NCBI GenBank assembly: GCA_031553675.1
Contig: JAVBLF010000089.1
Location: 1 to 24,504 of the forward strand
Length of the DNA stretch: 24,504 nucleotides
Origin: JAVBLF01 sp031553675
Lineage (GTDB): Bacteria; Bacillota; Clostridia; Christensenellales; CALWSW01
Direction: 5' to 3'
This document shows positions 1 to 6,740 of this stretch, in pieces; position 1 is the stretch's first letter, and each line of letters starts with the position of its first letter. The position numbers were made by a program, and so were the translations under genes. Below the pieces are notes generated by a model. It saw only the letters and a program-made list of their open reading frames with translations. It was not told the origin of the DNA and ran no database searches.

Positions 1-141
1 AAGCAGCGCGCCGGTTTGATCAAAAAATCTTCTCCCGATGGAGATCCACTCACTCTTTAGCCATTTTGGCTTGCATCCGCACTGCGTCGGGGGTCAACTT
101 TCGCCCGTCATCAAGGGGTCAATTTTTAGTCGGCGTTGACA
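1..141. mobile_element. Right-hand end of an IS21-like insertion sequence (partial)
   Basis: The last ~50 bases before 142 carry two direct copies of a GGGGTCAA-T/C-TTT motif, at about 100 and 116. They finish in GTCGGCGTTGACA at 129-141. Multiple GGGGTCAA(T/C)TTT repeats and a terminal ...TTGACA (TG...CA ends) are characteristic of IS21-family termini. The body of the element, with the istA/istB genes, would lie to the left of the window. A short frame from 1 to 60 ending in TAG could be the tail of its last gene, but I do not recognise it. The junction at 141/142 coincides exactly with the point where recognisable DUF932 protein sequence begins. Confidence 0.65.
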
Positions 142-467
142 TTGAGAACCAACGCATTCCATACGATAAAGTCGAGCGCCTTGTAGACATGCTGATCCCT
201 TTGTCGGATGAGGAGAATGCCAGCCCTCAGCAGATCAAAAACGCCGAGACACAGCGCGATCAACTCCGGCGTCGCTACTACGACGCACCCGATTTGCAGC
301 AAGTCGGACGAAACGCCTACCGCTTTCTCAATGCCGTTTCCGATTACGCTACCCATGCCCAGCCGCTCCGCAAGACCAAGAACTACCGCGAAAACCTCTT
401 TGATAAGGTCATCGAAGGGCATCCGCTGCTCGACAAGGCCTATGAGCTCGTCAAGCAGGCCGTATAA
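142..467 (+). pseudogene. DUF932 (phage/plasmid-like) protein, C-terminal fragment truncated by the IS end
   Basis: The ~108 codons from 142 match the C-terminal half of DUF932 phage/plasmid-like proteins. Visible hallmarks are NQRIPYDKVERLVD, DAPDLQQVGRNAYRFLNAVSD, a THAQPLRKT stretch and ENLFDKVIEGHPLLDKAYELV. Family members are usually 300 or more residues, so most of the protein is missing. The frame stays open leftwards through the IS end to position 3. A TTG at 66 could theoretically start a chimeric product, but no good ribosome-binding site is seen there. DUF932 proteins are common on plasmids, ICEs and phages, often beside recombination genes, as here. The function of the family is unknown. 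The fragment is 14 bases upstream of the next gene. Confidence 0.7.
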
Positions 468-481
468 AAGGAGGGAAGGAC

Positions 482-1249
482 ATGACAAAAACCAAATCGG
501 CGCAAGTGGCGCAAATTTCTGCCCAGCCGGATGTGACTTGTAAGGACCCGGTGCCTGCATTCGCCATCTCGGTCGAGGAGGCAAAACGACGACTGGAAGA
601 CCTTCAGCGTTTCATCCGTGAGCTCATGATACAGGGCGTCGACTATGGACAGGTGCCCGGCTGCAAGCGACCGACACTCTACAAGCCTGGCGCCGAAAAG
701 CTCGCCGACATTTTCGGGTTCAGCAAGCACGTCGAGATCACCCATCGCATCGAGGATCTCGACGCGGACTTCTTTCTCTACGAGGTCAAAGCCGTACTCT
801 ACGACAAGCACAGTGGCGTGATCGAAGCCGAAGGGCTGGGCTCCTGCAACAGCCGGGAAAGCAAATACGAACGCTCCGACGCTTGCAGCCTCCTCAACAC
901 GCTGCTCAAGATGGCGAAAAAGCGTGCCATCGTCGACGCCGTCCTGACAGCGACCCGATCGAGCGGCATCTTCACCCAAGACGTCGAAGACCTCGTATTG
1001 CTGCCACCGGCTCCGGCGCTCGACCTTGACAATGCGCCGGCCACCCAGCAGCAAATGGCCGCCATCAAGCATTTGCTTGCCGAATACGCGATCCCTGTGG
1101 ACTGCGCCAAGGACATCATGGTGCGCGAGTTCCACGTCCATAGCTCCCACGAACTGAGCCGACGAGAGGCGGGTGATTTCATTGCTTGTCTGAGACGCTT
1201 TGCTGAAGAGTCCTGCACACCACCGACGCCAAGGAGGAATTCACCATGA
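482..1249 (+). CDS. Mobile-element protein, possible ssDNA-annealing/recombination protein
   Basis: This 255-residue protein starts at an ATG behind an AAAGGAGGGAAGGAC ribosome-binding site. The central part (about residues 35-165) is conserved-looking. It contains a VDYGQVPGCKRPTLYKPGAEKL segment (G/P-rich, with a KPGAEKL loop), ESKYERSDACSLLNTLLKMAKKRA, and VDAVLTATRSSGIFTQDVED. Similar lysine/alanine helices followed by an A/S-rich strand occur in phage single-strand annealing proteins and in uncharacterised plasmid proteins found beside DUF932 genes. A linker follows (about 178-190), then a small helical C-terminal domain (QQMAAIKHLLAEYAI onwards). That architecture also fits annealing proteins. 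The functional assignment is inference from family resemblance and context. It is safe to call it an accessory-element gene. Its stop overlaps the start of the next small gene. Confidence 0.6.
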   Translation: MTKTKSAQVAQISAQPDVTCKDPVPAFAISVEEAKRRLEDLQRFIRELMIQGVDYGQVPGCKRPTLYKPGAEKLADIFGFSKHVEITHRIEDLDADFFLYEVKAVLYDKHSGVIEAEGLGSCNSRESKYERSDACSLLNTLLKMAKKRAIVDAVLTATRSSGIFTQDVEDLVLLPPAPALDLDNAPATQQQMAAIKHLLAEYAIPVDCAKDIMVREFHVHSSHELSRREAGDFIACLRRFAEESCTPPTPRRNSP

Positions 1250-1341
1250 AGCTGGTCATCTATTTGACGCAAGCCATCATCCTCGCCTGCGAGATCGTGA
1301 CTGAATTGGCCAAAAACGGGGGCGGAGTGCTTCTGCCTTGA
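1246..1341 (+). CDS. 31-residue hydrophobic peptide, translationally coupled
   Basis: The ATG at 1246 overlaps the stop of the preceding gene (ATGA) and is preceded by a near-perfect AAGGAGG at 1231-1237, 8 bases upstream. The predicted peptide begins MKLVIYLTQAIILACEIV and ends KNGGGVLLP before TGA. Residues 2-17 form a hydrophobic, mostly helical stretch that is borderline for one membrane pass. I recognise no family. The strong ribosome-binding site plus the 4-base overlap argue that it is translated as the last gene of the DUF932-recombination operon. It may be a small membrane or regulatory peptide, or the remnant of a larger gene. No function can be assigned. Confidence 0.5.
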   Translation: MKLVIYLTQAIILACEIVTELAKNGGGVLLP

Positions 1342-1454
1342 CGAGATTCGTGGAGGGGCTGCGCATGTGTGCGGCCTCTCCGGGATCTTCATCTTCCCTC
1401 CGCTACTCGCCAAGTCTTGCTTACGCTTGCGTTTTGAGAAGTGCATGGATTGTC

Positions 1455-2786
1455 CTACGGATCTTGCGTTATTTTTTTCAGCTTAAGGTTGGATATGACT
1501 CGCAGGTAGCCGTTAGTGGTCATCCTCCTGGCTTCACGAAAACCCATGGCGGATAGGCGCTTGAAAAAATCCTGCTTGTTGCTGGAATTGAGCACGTTGG
1601 AATCGCAAAAGTGGGAGTAGTGATCGTACAAATTGTGCTTGCTGACAGCTGCTCCTTCCACTTGATCACATCGTTCGTCGAGGAATGAACAAACAGAGTC
1701 CGTATTGGCCGCCTTGATGGATTCCGCGACATCGACCTTGGAAAAATGACCATTCTTCAAGACATTGTTAAACGCTTGTAGAGATTGATGAATAATATAG
1801 GGAAGCTCCTTTTCAAGTTTATATAACAATTTGGGGTTGCGCTGATTTTGCGGAACGCTGTGCATGAGTGGAAGAAGGATCATACGTTCCATAATGGCTT
1901 CATCGTCTCGAGGCGAAACACTGGGAAATGAATTGGCGCATACCAAAATCTTTGCTTCATTCACATACGAAAACGACCGCTTATTTTTGGGTTCGATCGA
2001 AATGGCTTCTGGTGTTGTCAGGCTCTTGAGCTTGGCAACTGCGTCGTTGGAAAGTTGCTTGGATGACAGGTCAAAGTCGATGTTCAGTCGCTTCCCCACG
2101 ATACCGTCTAGCTGGAAAGTACGGCCAAAGTCATGCAGCGGAATATGAGAACAACAGCTTTGCCCTACTAATAGTTCAGCCACTTTACAGAATACAGACT
2201 TGCCCGTATTGGCCGGTCCATAGATCAAGAAAAAGTTTTTGAACATATAGCCGTTGCATAGAATATAACCCCATATTTCCAAGGCTAGCTGTCGGATCTG
2301 CTGATCGCCGTTGCTCAATGTGTCGAGATAGCGCTTCGTGGTTTTGTTTTTGAAATTTTGTTCGTATGTATTATATTTATGGTTAATGTACGAAAAACAA
2401 TAATCCTCTGGACTCGCATCTACGAAATTTTTCTTTTTAAAATAGTAGTGTCCGTTCGCAAAAGTGACAGCACGATCAAAATATCGATTTTGTTCCGTTT
2501 TATGATATATATCCGGATCTGTTTTTAACCGTCTCAGTATTTCATTCCAGACGCTCATTTTAATCAGTATGTCCAAGTCTTTTGTACAGCATGTGCGAAA
2601 AAAACGAATGACATCTTCGTCTGTGTAGCGTATGTATGCAGGATAACTAAATACGAACATAACATTCTCGTGGCAAATAATCCTAAAACGCACGAGTATT
2701 TCTTCGATTAATCGAGCAAGCAGTATATTTTTACCATCTGATACATGTATAAGCTCAATTTGACATGCGTAAAAAAGAGTTGGCAT
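1455..2786 (-). CDS. D5/P4-family SF3 helicase (phage/plasmid replication protein)
   Basis: This 443-residue protein is a superfamily 3 helicase of the D5/P4 type that unwinds DNA at phage or plasmid origins. Walker A is GPANTGKS at residues 190-197, a Walker B-like LNIDFDL lies at 234-240, and the sensor segment LVCANSFP lies near 281-288. A D5_N-like region precedes the ATPase, and a winged-helix-like tail follows (about 370-443). I chose the ATG at 2784-2786 because GGGAGGT lies 8 bases upstream. The open frame continues 117 codons further, but without a comparable site. No primase domain is present, whereas many P4-type proteins carry one. Codon use is clearly AT-richer (2300-2800) than in flanking genes, indicating horizontal origin. 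It faces the DUF932/recombination genes tail-to-tail. Confidence 0.85.
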   Translation of the reverse strand: MPTLFYACQIELIHVSDGKNILLARLIEEILVRFRIICHENVMFVFSYPAYIRYTDEDVIRFFRTCCTKDLDILIKMSVWNEILRRLKTDPDIYHKTEQNRYFDRAVTFANGHYYFKKKNFVDASPEDYCFSYINHKYNTYEQNFKNKTTKRYLDTLSNGDQQIRQLALEIWGYILCNGYMFKNFFLIYGPANTGKSVFCKVAELLVGQSCCSHIPLHDFGRTFQLDGIVGKRLNIDFDLSSKQLSNDAVAKLKSLTTPEAISIEPKNKRSFSYVNEAKILVCANSFPSVSPRDDEAIMERMILLPLMHSVPQNQRNPKLLYKLEKELPYIIHQSLQAFNNVLKNGHFSKVDVAESIKAANTDSVCSFLDERCDQVEGAAVSKHNLYDHYSHFCDSNVLNSSNKQDFFKRLSAMGFREARRMTTNGYLRVISNLKLKKITQDP

Positions 2787-3004
2787 CTTTGAAACCTCCC
2801 AACCGAAAAAAAATTGGTCAAATGGTCTGAGCCACGCGGCGTAAGGGATTGATGCGAATCGACCGTTGGTTAAAGACCGGTCATGAGGCGATCGGAACGA
2901 TCGATGTTTACATATTATGGTAATTATGTGTAGGCAATTTGAGTGCAATGTGGAAATTTTGTGACACATCTCTTCTGTATCATAAATTGAATCGGCGCGC
3001 CGTC

Positions 3005-3034
3005 CTTGTCGGACAAGAAGCAAGCTGATAGAAT
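3005..3034 (+). promoter_or_regulatory. Promoter of the ROK gene with an overlapping operator-like palindrome
   Basis: TTGTCG (3006-3011), a 17-base spacer and TAGAAT (3029-3034) form a plausible sigma-A promoter ending 35 bases before the ROK start. A perfect inverted repeat, CTTGTC-G-GACAAG (3005-3017), covers the -35 element, which is where a repressor would occlude RNA polymerase. Autorepression by the downstream ROK regulator is inferred. A second palindrome, CGATCG-GAA-CGATCG, is at 2889-2903. Confidence 0.5.
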
Positions 3035-3069
3035 GTTGGTACTTTAACGAAGACGTGGAGACGAAACGC

Positions 3070-4254
3070 ATGAAAAAGCGCGCACTGATCACGGGGAATT
3101 CCGGCCTGATGCGATCGATCAACCGCAACCTCATCATTCAGGCCCTTCTACGGAGCGAGGAGATGTCGCGATCCGAGTTGGCGGCGCGGGTCGGCCTGGC
3201 GCTGCCGACGATCATGCGCATCATCGACACGCTGATCGAAGAGGGCCTGGTCGTGGAAGTGGGGAAGGGGGACAGCACGGGCGGCCGCAAGCCGATCATG
3301 CTGCGGATGAACCCCGACGCGATCTACTTCATCGGGGTGAGCGTGCAGCGGATTTTGCGCGTCGTGCTGACTGATTTGTGTGGACATGTCCGCTGCCGGA
3401 GTGAAGTGCTGACGCGCTCGGAGAACGACGCCGAAACCATCCTTGGGCAGATCCTCGGTGGCATCGACCACGTGATCGCGAACAGCGGCGTCGATCCTTC
3501 GCGCATCGCGACGATCGGCGTCGGTCTGCCGGGGACGCTCTTCCGGCACGGCGAAGAGCTGGCGAAATACCCCTTCAAGATCTGGGCCGAGATGGATTTG
3601 CGGCAGTGGGCGCCGCGCTTTCCCTACCCTGTGACCTTCGAGAACATCGCGAAGGTGGGGGCGCTGGGCGAGTTGATGTTTGGTCACGGGCGCGACTACG
3701 GCGATTTTGTCTATGTCTTCGCCGATTACGGCATCGGTTCGGGCATCGTGCAAAACGGCAAGCTCTACAAGGGACACAACGCCGTCGCGGGGGACATCGG
3801 GCACTGCTGCATCGAGCGGGACGGCGAGATCTGCTATTGCGGCAACCGCGGCTGTCTGGAGATGTACTGCGCGACGCCGGCGATTTTGCGGGGGCTGCGG
3901 CAGCGCATGCCGCCCGACCGCGCGCCCCAAGACTTTTCCGACGTGATCGCCGCCTACCGCGCCGGGGAACCCTGGGCGGTCGAGGCGATCGCGGCATCGA
4001 GCGAGACGCTCGGCCAAGGCCTGGGCAACTTGGTCAACGTTCTGAACCCCAATACGGTCGTGATCGGCGGCGAACTGGCGGACGATTGCCCCGGCTACGT
4101 CGATCAGGCTGCCACACACGCCCGAACGCGCATCTTTTCCAAGGCGGCGGCGCATACGCCCATCCTCCACAGTGCGCTTGGACAGGAGGGCATTTTGTTG
4201 GGCGCGATCGCGCTGGCCATGAACCAGGTGTTTGAAAGCCCGCAGATTTTGTAG
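3070..4254 (+). CDS. ROK-family transcriptional repressor
   Basis: This is a 394-residue NagC/Mlc/XylR-type ROK regulator. Residues ~15-80 form a winged helix-turn-helix (RSELAARVGLALPTIMRIIDTL). They are followed by the ROK sugar-binding domain with the glycine-rich ADYGIGSGIVQNGKL segment and the zinc motif GHCCIERDGEICYCGNRGC (His plus Cys residues near 245-262). In ROK sugar kinases the catalytic Asp lies in an ENDAN motif. Here the equivalent reads ENIAK, so kinase activity is unlikely and a sensor-repressor role is favoured. The ATG at 3070 is preferred because GGAG sits 9 bases upstream; a GTG at 3055 is the alternative. The inducer is unknown. The nearest candidate target is the substrate-binding protein gene at 4789. 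Confidence 0.9.
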   Translation: MKKRALITGNSGLMRSINRNLIIQALLRSEEMSRSELAARVGLALPTIMRIIDTLIEEGLVVEVGKGDSTGGRKPIMLRMNPDAIYFIGVSVQRILRVVLTDLCGHVRCRSEVLTRSENDAETILGQILGGIDHVIANSGVDPSRIATIGVGLPGTLFRHGEELAKYPFKIWAEMDLRQWAPRFPYPVTFENIAKVGALGELMFGHGRDYGDFVYVFADYGIGSGIVQNGKLYKGHNAVAGDIGHCCIERDGEICYCGNRGCLEMYCATPAILRGLRQRMPPDRAPQDFSDVIAAYRAGEPWAVEAIAASSETLGQGLGNLVNVLNPNTVVIGGELADDCPGYVDQAATHARTRIFSKAAAHTPILHSALGQEGILLGAIALAMNQVFESPQIL

Positions 4255-4287
4255 TGCATCTATCAGCCAAACGAAGGAGGTATTCTC

Positions 4288-4503
4288 GTGATCATCAAAC
4301 CATCAGCCGCATTGCGCGACGACTACGACGAAATTTCACGGCTTTGCAGGGAAACACGCGAACCGATCTACCTCACCCACGACGGGAAGATCGAGCTCGT
4401 AGCGATGAACACCGAAGCATTTGAGGCGCGAGAGCACGCGCTCGATCGATGGCAAGAACAAATAGAGGCAGAAGCCAAACGTCAGTCCAGCGAGAAAGAA
4501 TAG
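4288..4503 (+). CDS. Orphan Phd/YefM-family antitoxin
   Basis: This 71-residue protein starts with GTG behind AAGGAGG. It shows the Phd/YefM pattern: an N-terminal DNA-binding half with LRDDYDEISRLCRETREPIYLTHDGK and then ELVAMNTEAFE, and a charged C-terminal tail of the kind that wraps a RelE/Doc-type toxin. In canonical modules the toxin gene overlaps or directly follows. Here a terminator lies 20 bases after the stop and no toxin frame is seen on either side. It may be a solitary antitoxin, an anti-toxin decoy, or a repressor left after toxin loss. It is separated from the ROK gene by 33 bases and could be co-transcribed with it. Confidence 0.8.
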   Translation: MIIKPSAALRDDYDEISRLCRETREPIYLTHDGKIELVAMNTEAFEAREHALDRWQEQIEAEAKRQSSEKE

Positions 4504-4522
4504 GTGTATCGTTACATCAGAA

Positions 4523-4549
4523 GCATCCGCCCCACCGGATGCTTTTTTT
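4523..4549 (+). terminator. Intrinsic terminator after the antitoxin gene
   Basis: GCATCCG (4523-4529), a 6-base loop, and CGGATGC (4536-4542) are followed by seven T residues. It ends the ROK-antitoxin transcript. Confidence 0.85.
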
Positions 4550-4609
4550 GTTTGTGAAGCGCAAGAAAACGATATGGCGACTTTGAAAAGGTGGAATTTC
4601 ATTTGCTTA

Positions 4610-4638
4610 TTGCAAAGATCTTGTGCATAGGCTATACT
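4610..4638 (+). promoter_or_regulatory. Sigma-A promoter of the substrate-binding protein gene
   Basis: TTGCAA (4610-4615), a 17-base spacer and TATACT (4633-4638). The predicted leader is about 145 bases. It contains a CATTCCA/TGGAATG inverted repeat (4682-4688 and 4729-4735) with a 40-base loop, whose role is unclear. Confidence 0.6.
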
Positions 4639-4788
4639 GAATAGCATAACTTACACACTGAAAGAAAGTATTCGCGCACGCCATTCCAAGCCTATCGCCC
4701 CCGTCTGACCGCCCTTGTTTTCCCAAACTGGAATGACAACTCCCCCAGGAGAACCATACACAAAAGGCATATGCAGGAGGGAACGAAC

Positions 4789-5922
4789 ATGTGGAAGACC
4801 CACGCCAAGACCGCGAAAACGGTCGCATCTTCACTTTTGGCGCTCGTGATGGCGCTGTCCCTGGCCGCGTGCGGCGGCACGAAACCCGAAGAAGCGCCGG
4901 CCGCCGACGCCCCCAAGGAAGAAAGCACGACCGAAGCCGCTCCGGCCGCGGAAGGCGAAGCCCCCGCAGCCGAAGCACCCGCCGAAGCGCCTGCCCCCGC
5001 CGCCGAGGGCACAATCAAAGTGGGCTATGTCGTCAACGACATGAGCCACGAATGGTACCAAAACATCGTCAAGGGCGCCGAAGCCCGCGCCGCTGAACTC
5101 GGCATGGAACTGAAGGTGTCCGACTCGGCGATGGACGTCGCCAAGCAGGTCAGCCAGCTCGAAAACTACATCGCGGACGGCGTCAACGTGCTGGCGATCA
5201 CGCCGGTCGACGTCAAGGCGCTGGCGCCCGTCATCGCCGAAGCACAGGCGGCGGGCATCGCCGTCATTTCAGAATCGAACGTCGTCGAAGGCGCCAAGAC
5301 CTATGTCGGAATCGACAACCTCACGGGCGGCAAACGCGCGGGAGAATGGTTCGTCGAATACGCCAAGGCCAACAGCATCGACCCGAAGATCCTGATCGTC
5401 GGACTGCCGGCGTTCGAGGATTGCCGCCAGCGCGTCGAGGGCTTCAAGGCCGCGATGGACGCCGCCGGATTGAAGTATGAAATCCTCCAGGAAGTCGATG
5501 GCCAGGGCTCGAAAGAGACGGCGCTCAAAGTCTCACAGGACGCTTTGACCGCCCACCCCGACGTCAACGTGATCTTCGGCATCAACGACAACTCGACGAC
5601 GGGCGCTATGGCCGCCTACAAAGAAGCGGGCCTGGATGAATCGAAGCTCGTCGCGATCGGCTTCGGCTTCGAAGGCGTCGTCGGCCGCGAAGCACTCCTG
5701 AACGGCGGCCCCTACAAAGCCGCACTCGCCATGTTCCCGGATTACATGGGCGTTTCGCTCATGGACGCCGCGCAGAAGGCCGCGAAGGGCGAAGAGCTTC
5801 CCGCGCACTACGAATCGGGCACCGTCGTCGTCACGCAGGAGAACTTCCCGCAGTTCTACACCAAAGAAGGCGACGCCTACAAGACCAATTTCGAAGCCAT
5901 CCGCAGCCTGATGAGCAAATAA
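4789..5922 (+). CDS. Sugar-type ABC transporter substrate-binding lipoprotein (orphan)
   Basis: This 377-residue exported lipoprotein has a signal peptide ending in the lipobox LSLAAC (Cys28). A low-complexity Ala/Glu/Pro linker (about 32-78) tethers the domain. The rest is a Peripla_BP_4 (RbsB-like) fold, recognised from KVGYVVNDMSHEWYQNIVKGAE, the ITPVDVKALAPVI segment, VGIDNLTGGKRAGEW, and the hinge-side FGINDNSTTGAMAAYKEAG. Such proteins capture pentoses, hexoses or related polyols for import. The ATG at 4789 is chosen because AGGAGGG lies just upstream; an upstream in-frame ATG at 4771 lacks a site. No ATPase or permease gene follows. A repeat block and an opposite-strand gene come next, so its membrane partners must be elsewhere. 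Substrate is not determinable from sequence reading. Confidence 0.9.
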   Translation: MWKTHAKTAKTVASSLLALVMALSLAACGGTKPEEAPAADAPKEESTTEAAPAAEGEAPAAEAPAEAPAPAAEGTIKVGYVVNDMSHEWYQNIVKGAEARAAELGMELKVSDSAMDVAKQVSQLENYIADGVNVLAITPVDVKALAPVIAEAQAAGIAVISESNVVEGAKTYVGIDNLTGGKRAGEWFVEYAKANSIDPKILIVGLPAFEDCRQRVEGFKAAMDAAGLKYEILQEVDGQGSKETALKVSQDALTAHPDVNVIFGINDNSTTGAMAAYKEAGLDESKLVAIGFGFEGVVGREALLNGGPYKAALAMFPDYMGVSLMDAAQKAAKGEELPAHYESGTVVVTQENFPQFYTKEGDAYKTNFEAIRSLMSK

Positions 5923-5944
5923 GCAGTGTAAACGTGGAGGATTT

Positions 5945-6356
5945 CCAAGGCGCGCCATTGACATTGCGAATCAAGGGTTAAACCCCGCAGCCGAAGCGAG
6001 GTTTTTACCAGAGCGGGCGATTGATAATCGCCAATCAAGGGTTGAACTTTGTTCAGGCAAAAATGGGATGATCCTTATGGTACGCGGGCGATTGATAATC
6101 GCCCCTACATCCTGATAACCTTGTTTGTGCGCCTGTAGGGGCGATTATCAATCGCCCGATGCAGCAAAACGGCCTCGCAATACGTTAGGTTCGCAACCCT
6201 TGATTCGCATTGTTAATCGCCCCTACATCCCGAAAGCCTTGTTTGTGCACCCGTAGGGGCGATTATCAATCGCCCGTTGCAGCCAAACAGCCGCGCGATA
6301 CGTTAGGCTAGCAACCGTTGATTCGCATTATCAATCGCCCGCTGCAACAAAACGGC
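5945..6356. repeat. Cluster of palindromic intergenic repeats (REP/MITE-like)
   Basis: The core palindrome GGGCGATTGATAATCGCCC appears at about 6016 and 6087 (the first copy is imperfect at its end). It reappears in the opposite sense (GGGGCGATTATCAATCGCCC) at 6140 and 6258. GCCCCTACAT and GTAGGGGC arms let ~60-base units fold into long hairpins (6087-6160 and 6213-6278). The unit CCCCTACATCC...ACGTTAGG...GATTCGCATT repeats with a period of 118 bases (6103 and 6221). A third, internally shortened copy lies near 6325-6356. AATCAAGGGTT pieces near 5969 and 6033 match the reverse complement of AACCCTTGATT at 6197. No protein-coding potential is seen. This block fills the whole gap between the lipoprotein and spore-protein genes. 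Confidence 0.85.
5981..6006 (+). terminator. Probable terminator of the substrate-binding protein gene
   Basis: AACCCCGC (5981-5988), a 7-base loop and GCGAGGTT (5996-6003) with one mismatch are followed by a run of T. It sits at the left edge of the repeat block. Confidence 0.5.
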
Positions 6357-6400
6357 ATCTCAAACATTGCGGATACTAGCATGAAGCGAATCGAGCGCCA

Positions 6401-6583
6401 CTATGCGCGTTTGGTGCGGCGGGCCAAAATCCCGCCGATGCGGCCGCTCTCCGCGGCGCTGAGCGAGCGCCAGCCGTTGTCGATGATCTTTTGATCCAGC
6501 CCGAGTTCGGCGGCGATCTCCCATTTGAGCACTTCGCGTTCCGTCAAAGGCTTTGCATCCTGCGTTAAATTGTTGCGTGCCAT
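6401..6583 (-). CDS. Small acid-soluble spore protein, alpha/beta-type
   Basis: This 60-residue protein has the alpha/beta SASP pattern: LKWEIAAELGLDQ, then GWRSLSAAESG, then RIGGILARR, with a basic C-terminus. SASPs coat spore DNA, protect it from UV and other damage, and are degraded on germination. The start at 6581-6583 has AAAGGAGC 7 bases upstream; a longer in-frame extension lacks such a site. The GW replaces residues usually seen near the germination-protease site, so this is a divergent member of the family. It is a single gene, convergent with the lipoprotein gene across the repeat block and divergent from the lysine operon. Its presence implies an endospore-forming host. Confidence 0.8.
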   Translation of the reverse strand: MARNNLTQDAKPLTEREVLKWEIAAELGLDQKIIDNGWRSLSAAESGRIGGILARRTKRA

Positions 6584-6627
6584 ACCGTGCGCTCCTTTCG
6601 ATGTCAGCGGTGGAAGCTTGCATATTC

Positions 6628-6654
6628 TAGTATGGCTTTTCTCGTCTATTATAC
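6628..6654 (-). promoter_or_regulatory. Candidate forespore (sigma-G/F-like) promoter of the spore protein gene
   Basis: On the minus strand, CATACTA (plus-strand 6628-6634) equals the -10 consensus of forespore sigma factors. GTATA (6650-6654) resembles the GHATR -35 element. The 15-base spacing is shorter than the usual 17-18, so the assignment is tentative. Confidence 0.4.
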
Positions 6655-6691
6655 CCGCCTTTGCCTCGATTGCCAATCGCGTCGATGGCGC

Positions 6692-6721
6692 TTGACAGAT
6701 TGGGTCAAAGTCGTGTATAGT
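6692..6721 (+). promoter_or_regulatory. Sigma-A promoter of the lysine biosynthesis operon
   Basis: TTGACA (6692-6697), an 18-base spacer and TATAGT (6716-6721) predict a start near 6728, just before the riboswitch. Confidence 0.7.
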
Positions 6722-6740
6722 TAAGGGTAATTTCATAGAG

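Noticed and set aside
66..141. Native N-terminus of the DUF932 protein from a TTG at 66
   Set aside because: These codons are the insertion sequence end, not DUF932 sequence, and no Shine-Dalgarno precedes the TTG.
126..584. 152-codon minus-strand frame over the DUF932 fragment
   Set aside because: It is antisense to clear DUF932 similarity and spans the strong ribosome-binding site of the next gene.
4682..4735. Riboswitch in the leader of the substrate-binding protein
   Set aside because: Only one 7-base inverted repeat with a 40-base loop was found, with no conserved aptamer motif or terminator.
5945..6356. CRISPR array
   Set aside because: Repeats are palindromic and of unequal spacing (118 and ~65 bases). 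The intervening sequence is itself repeated rather than unique, and no cas genes are present.
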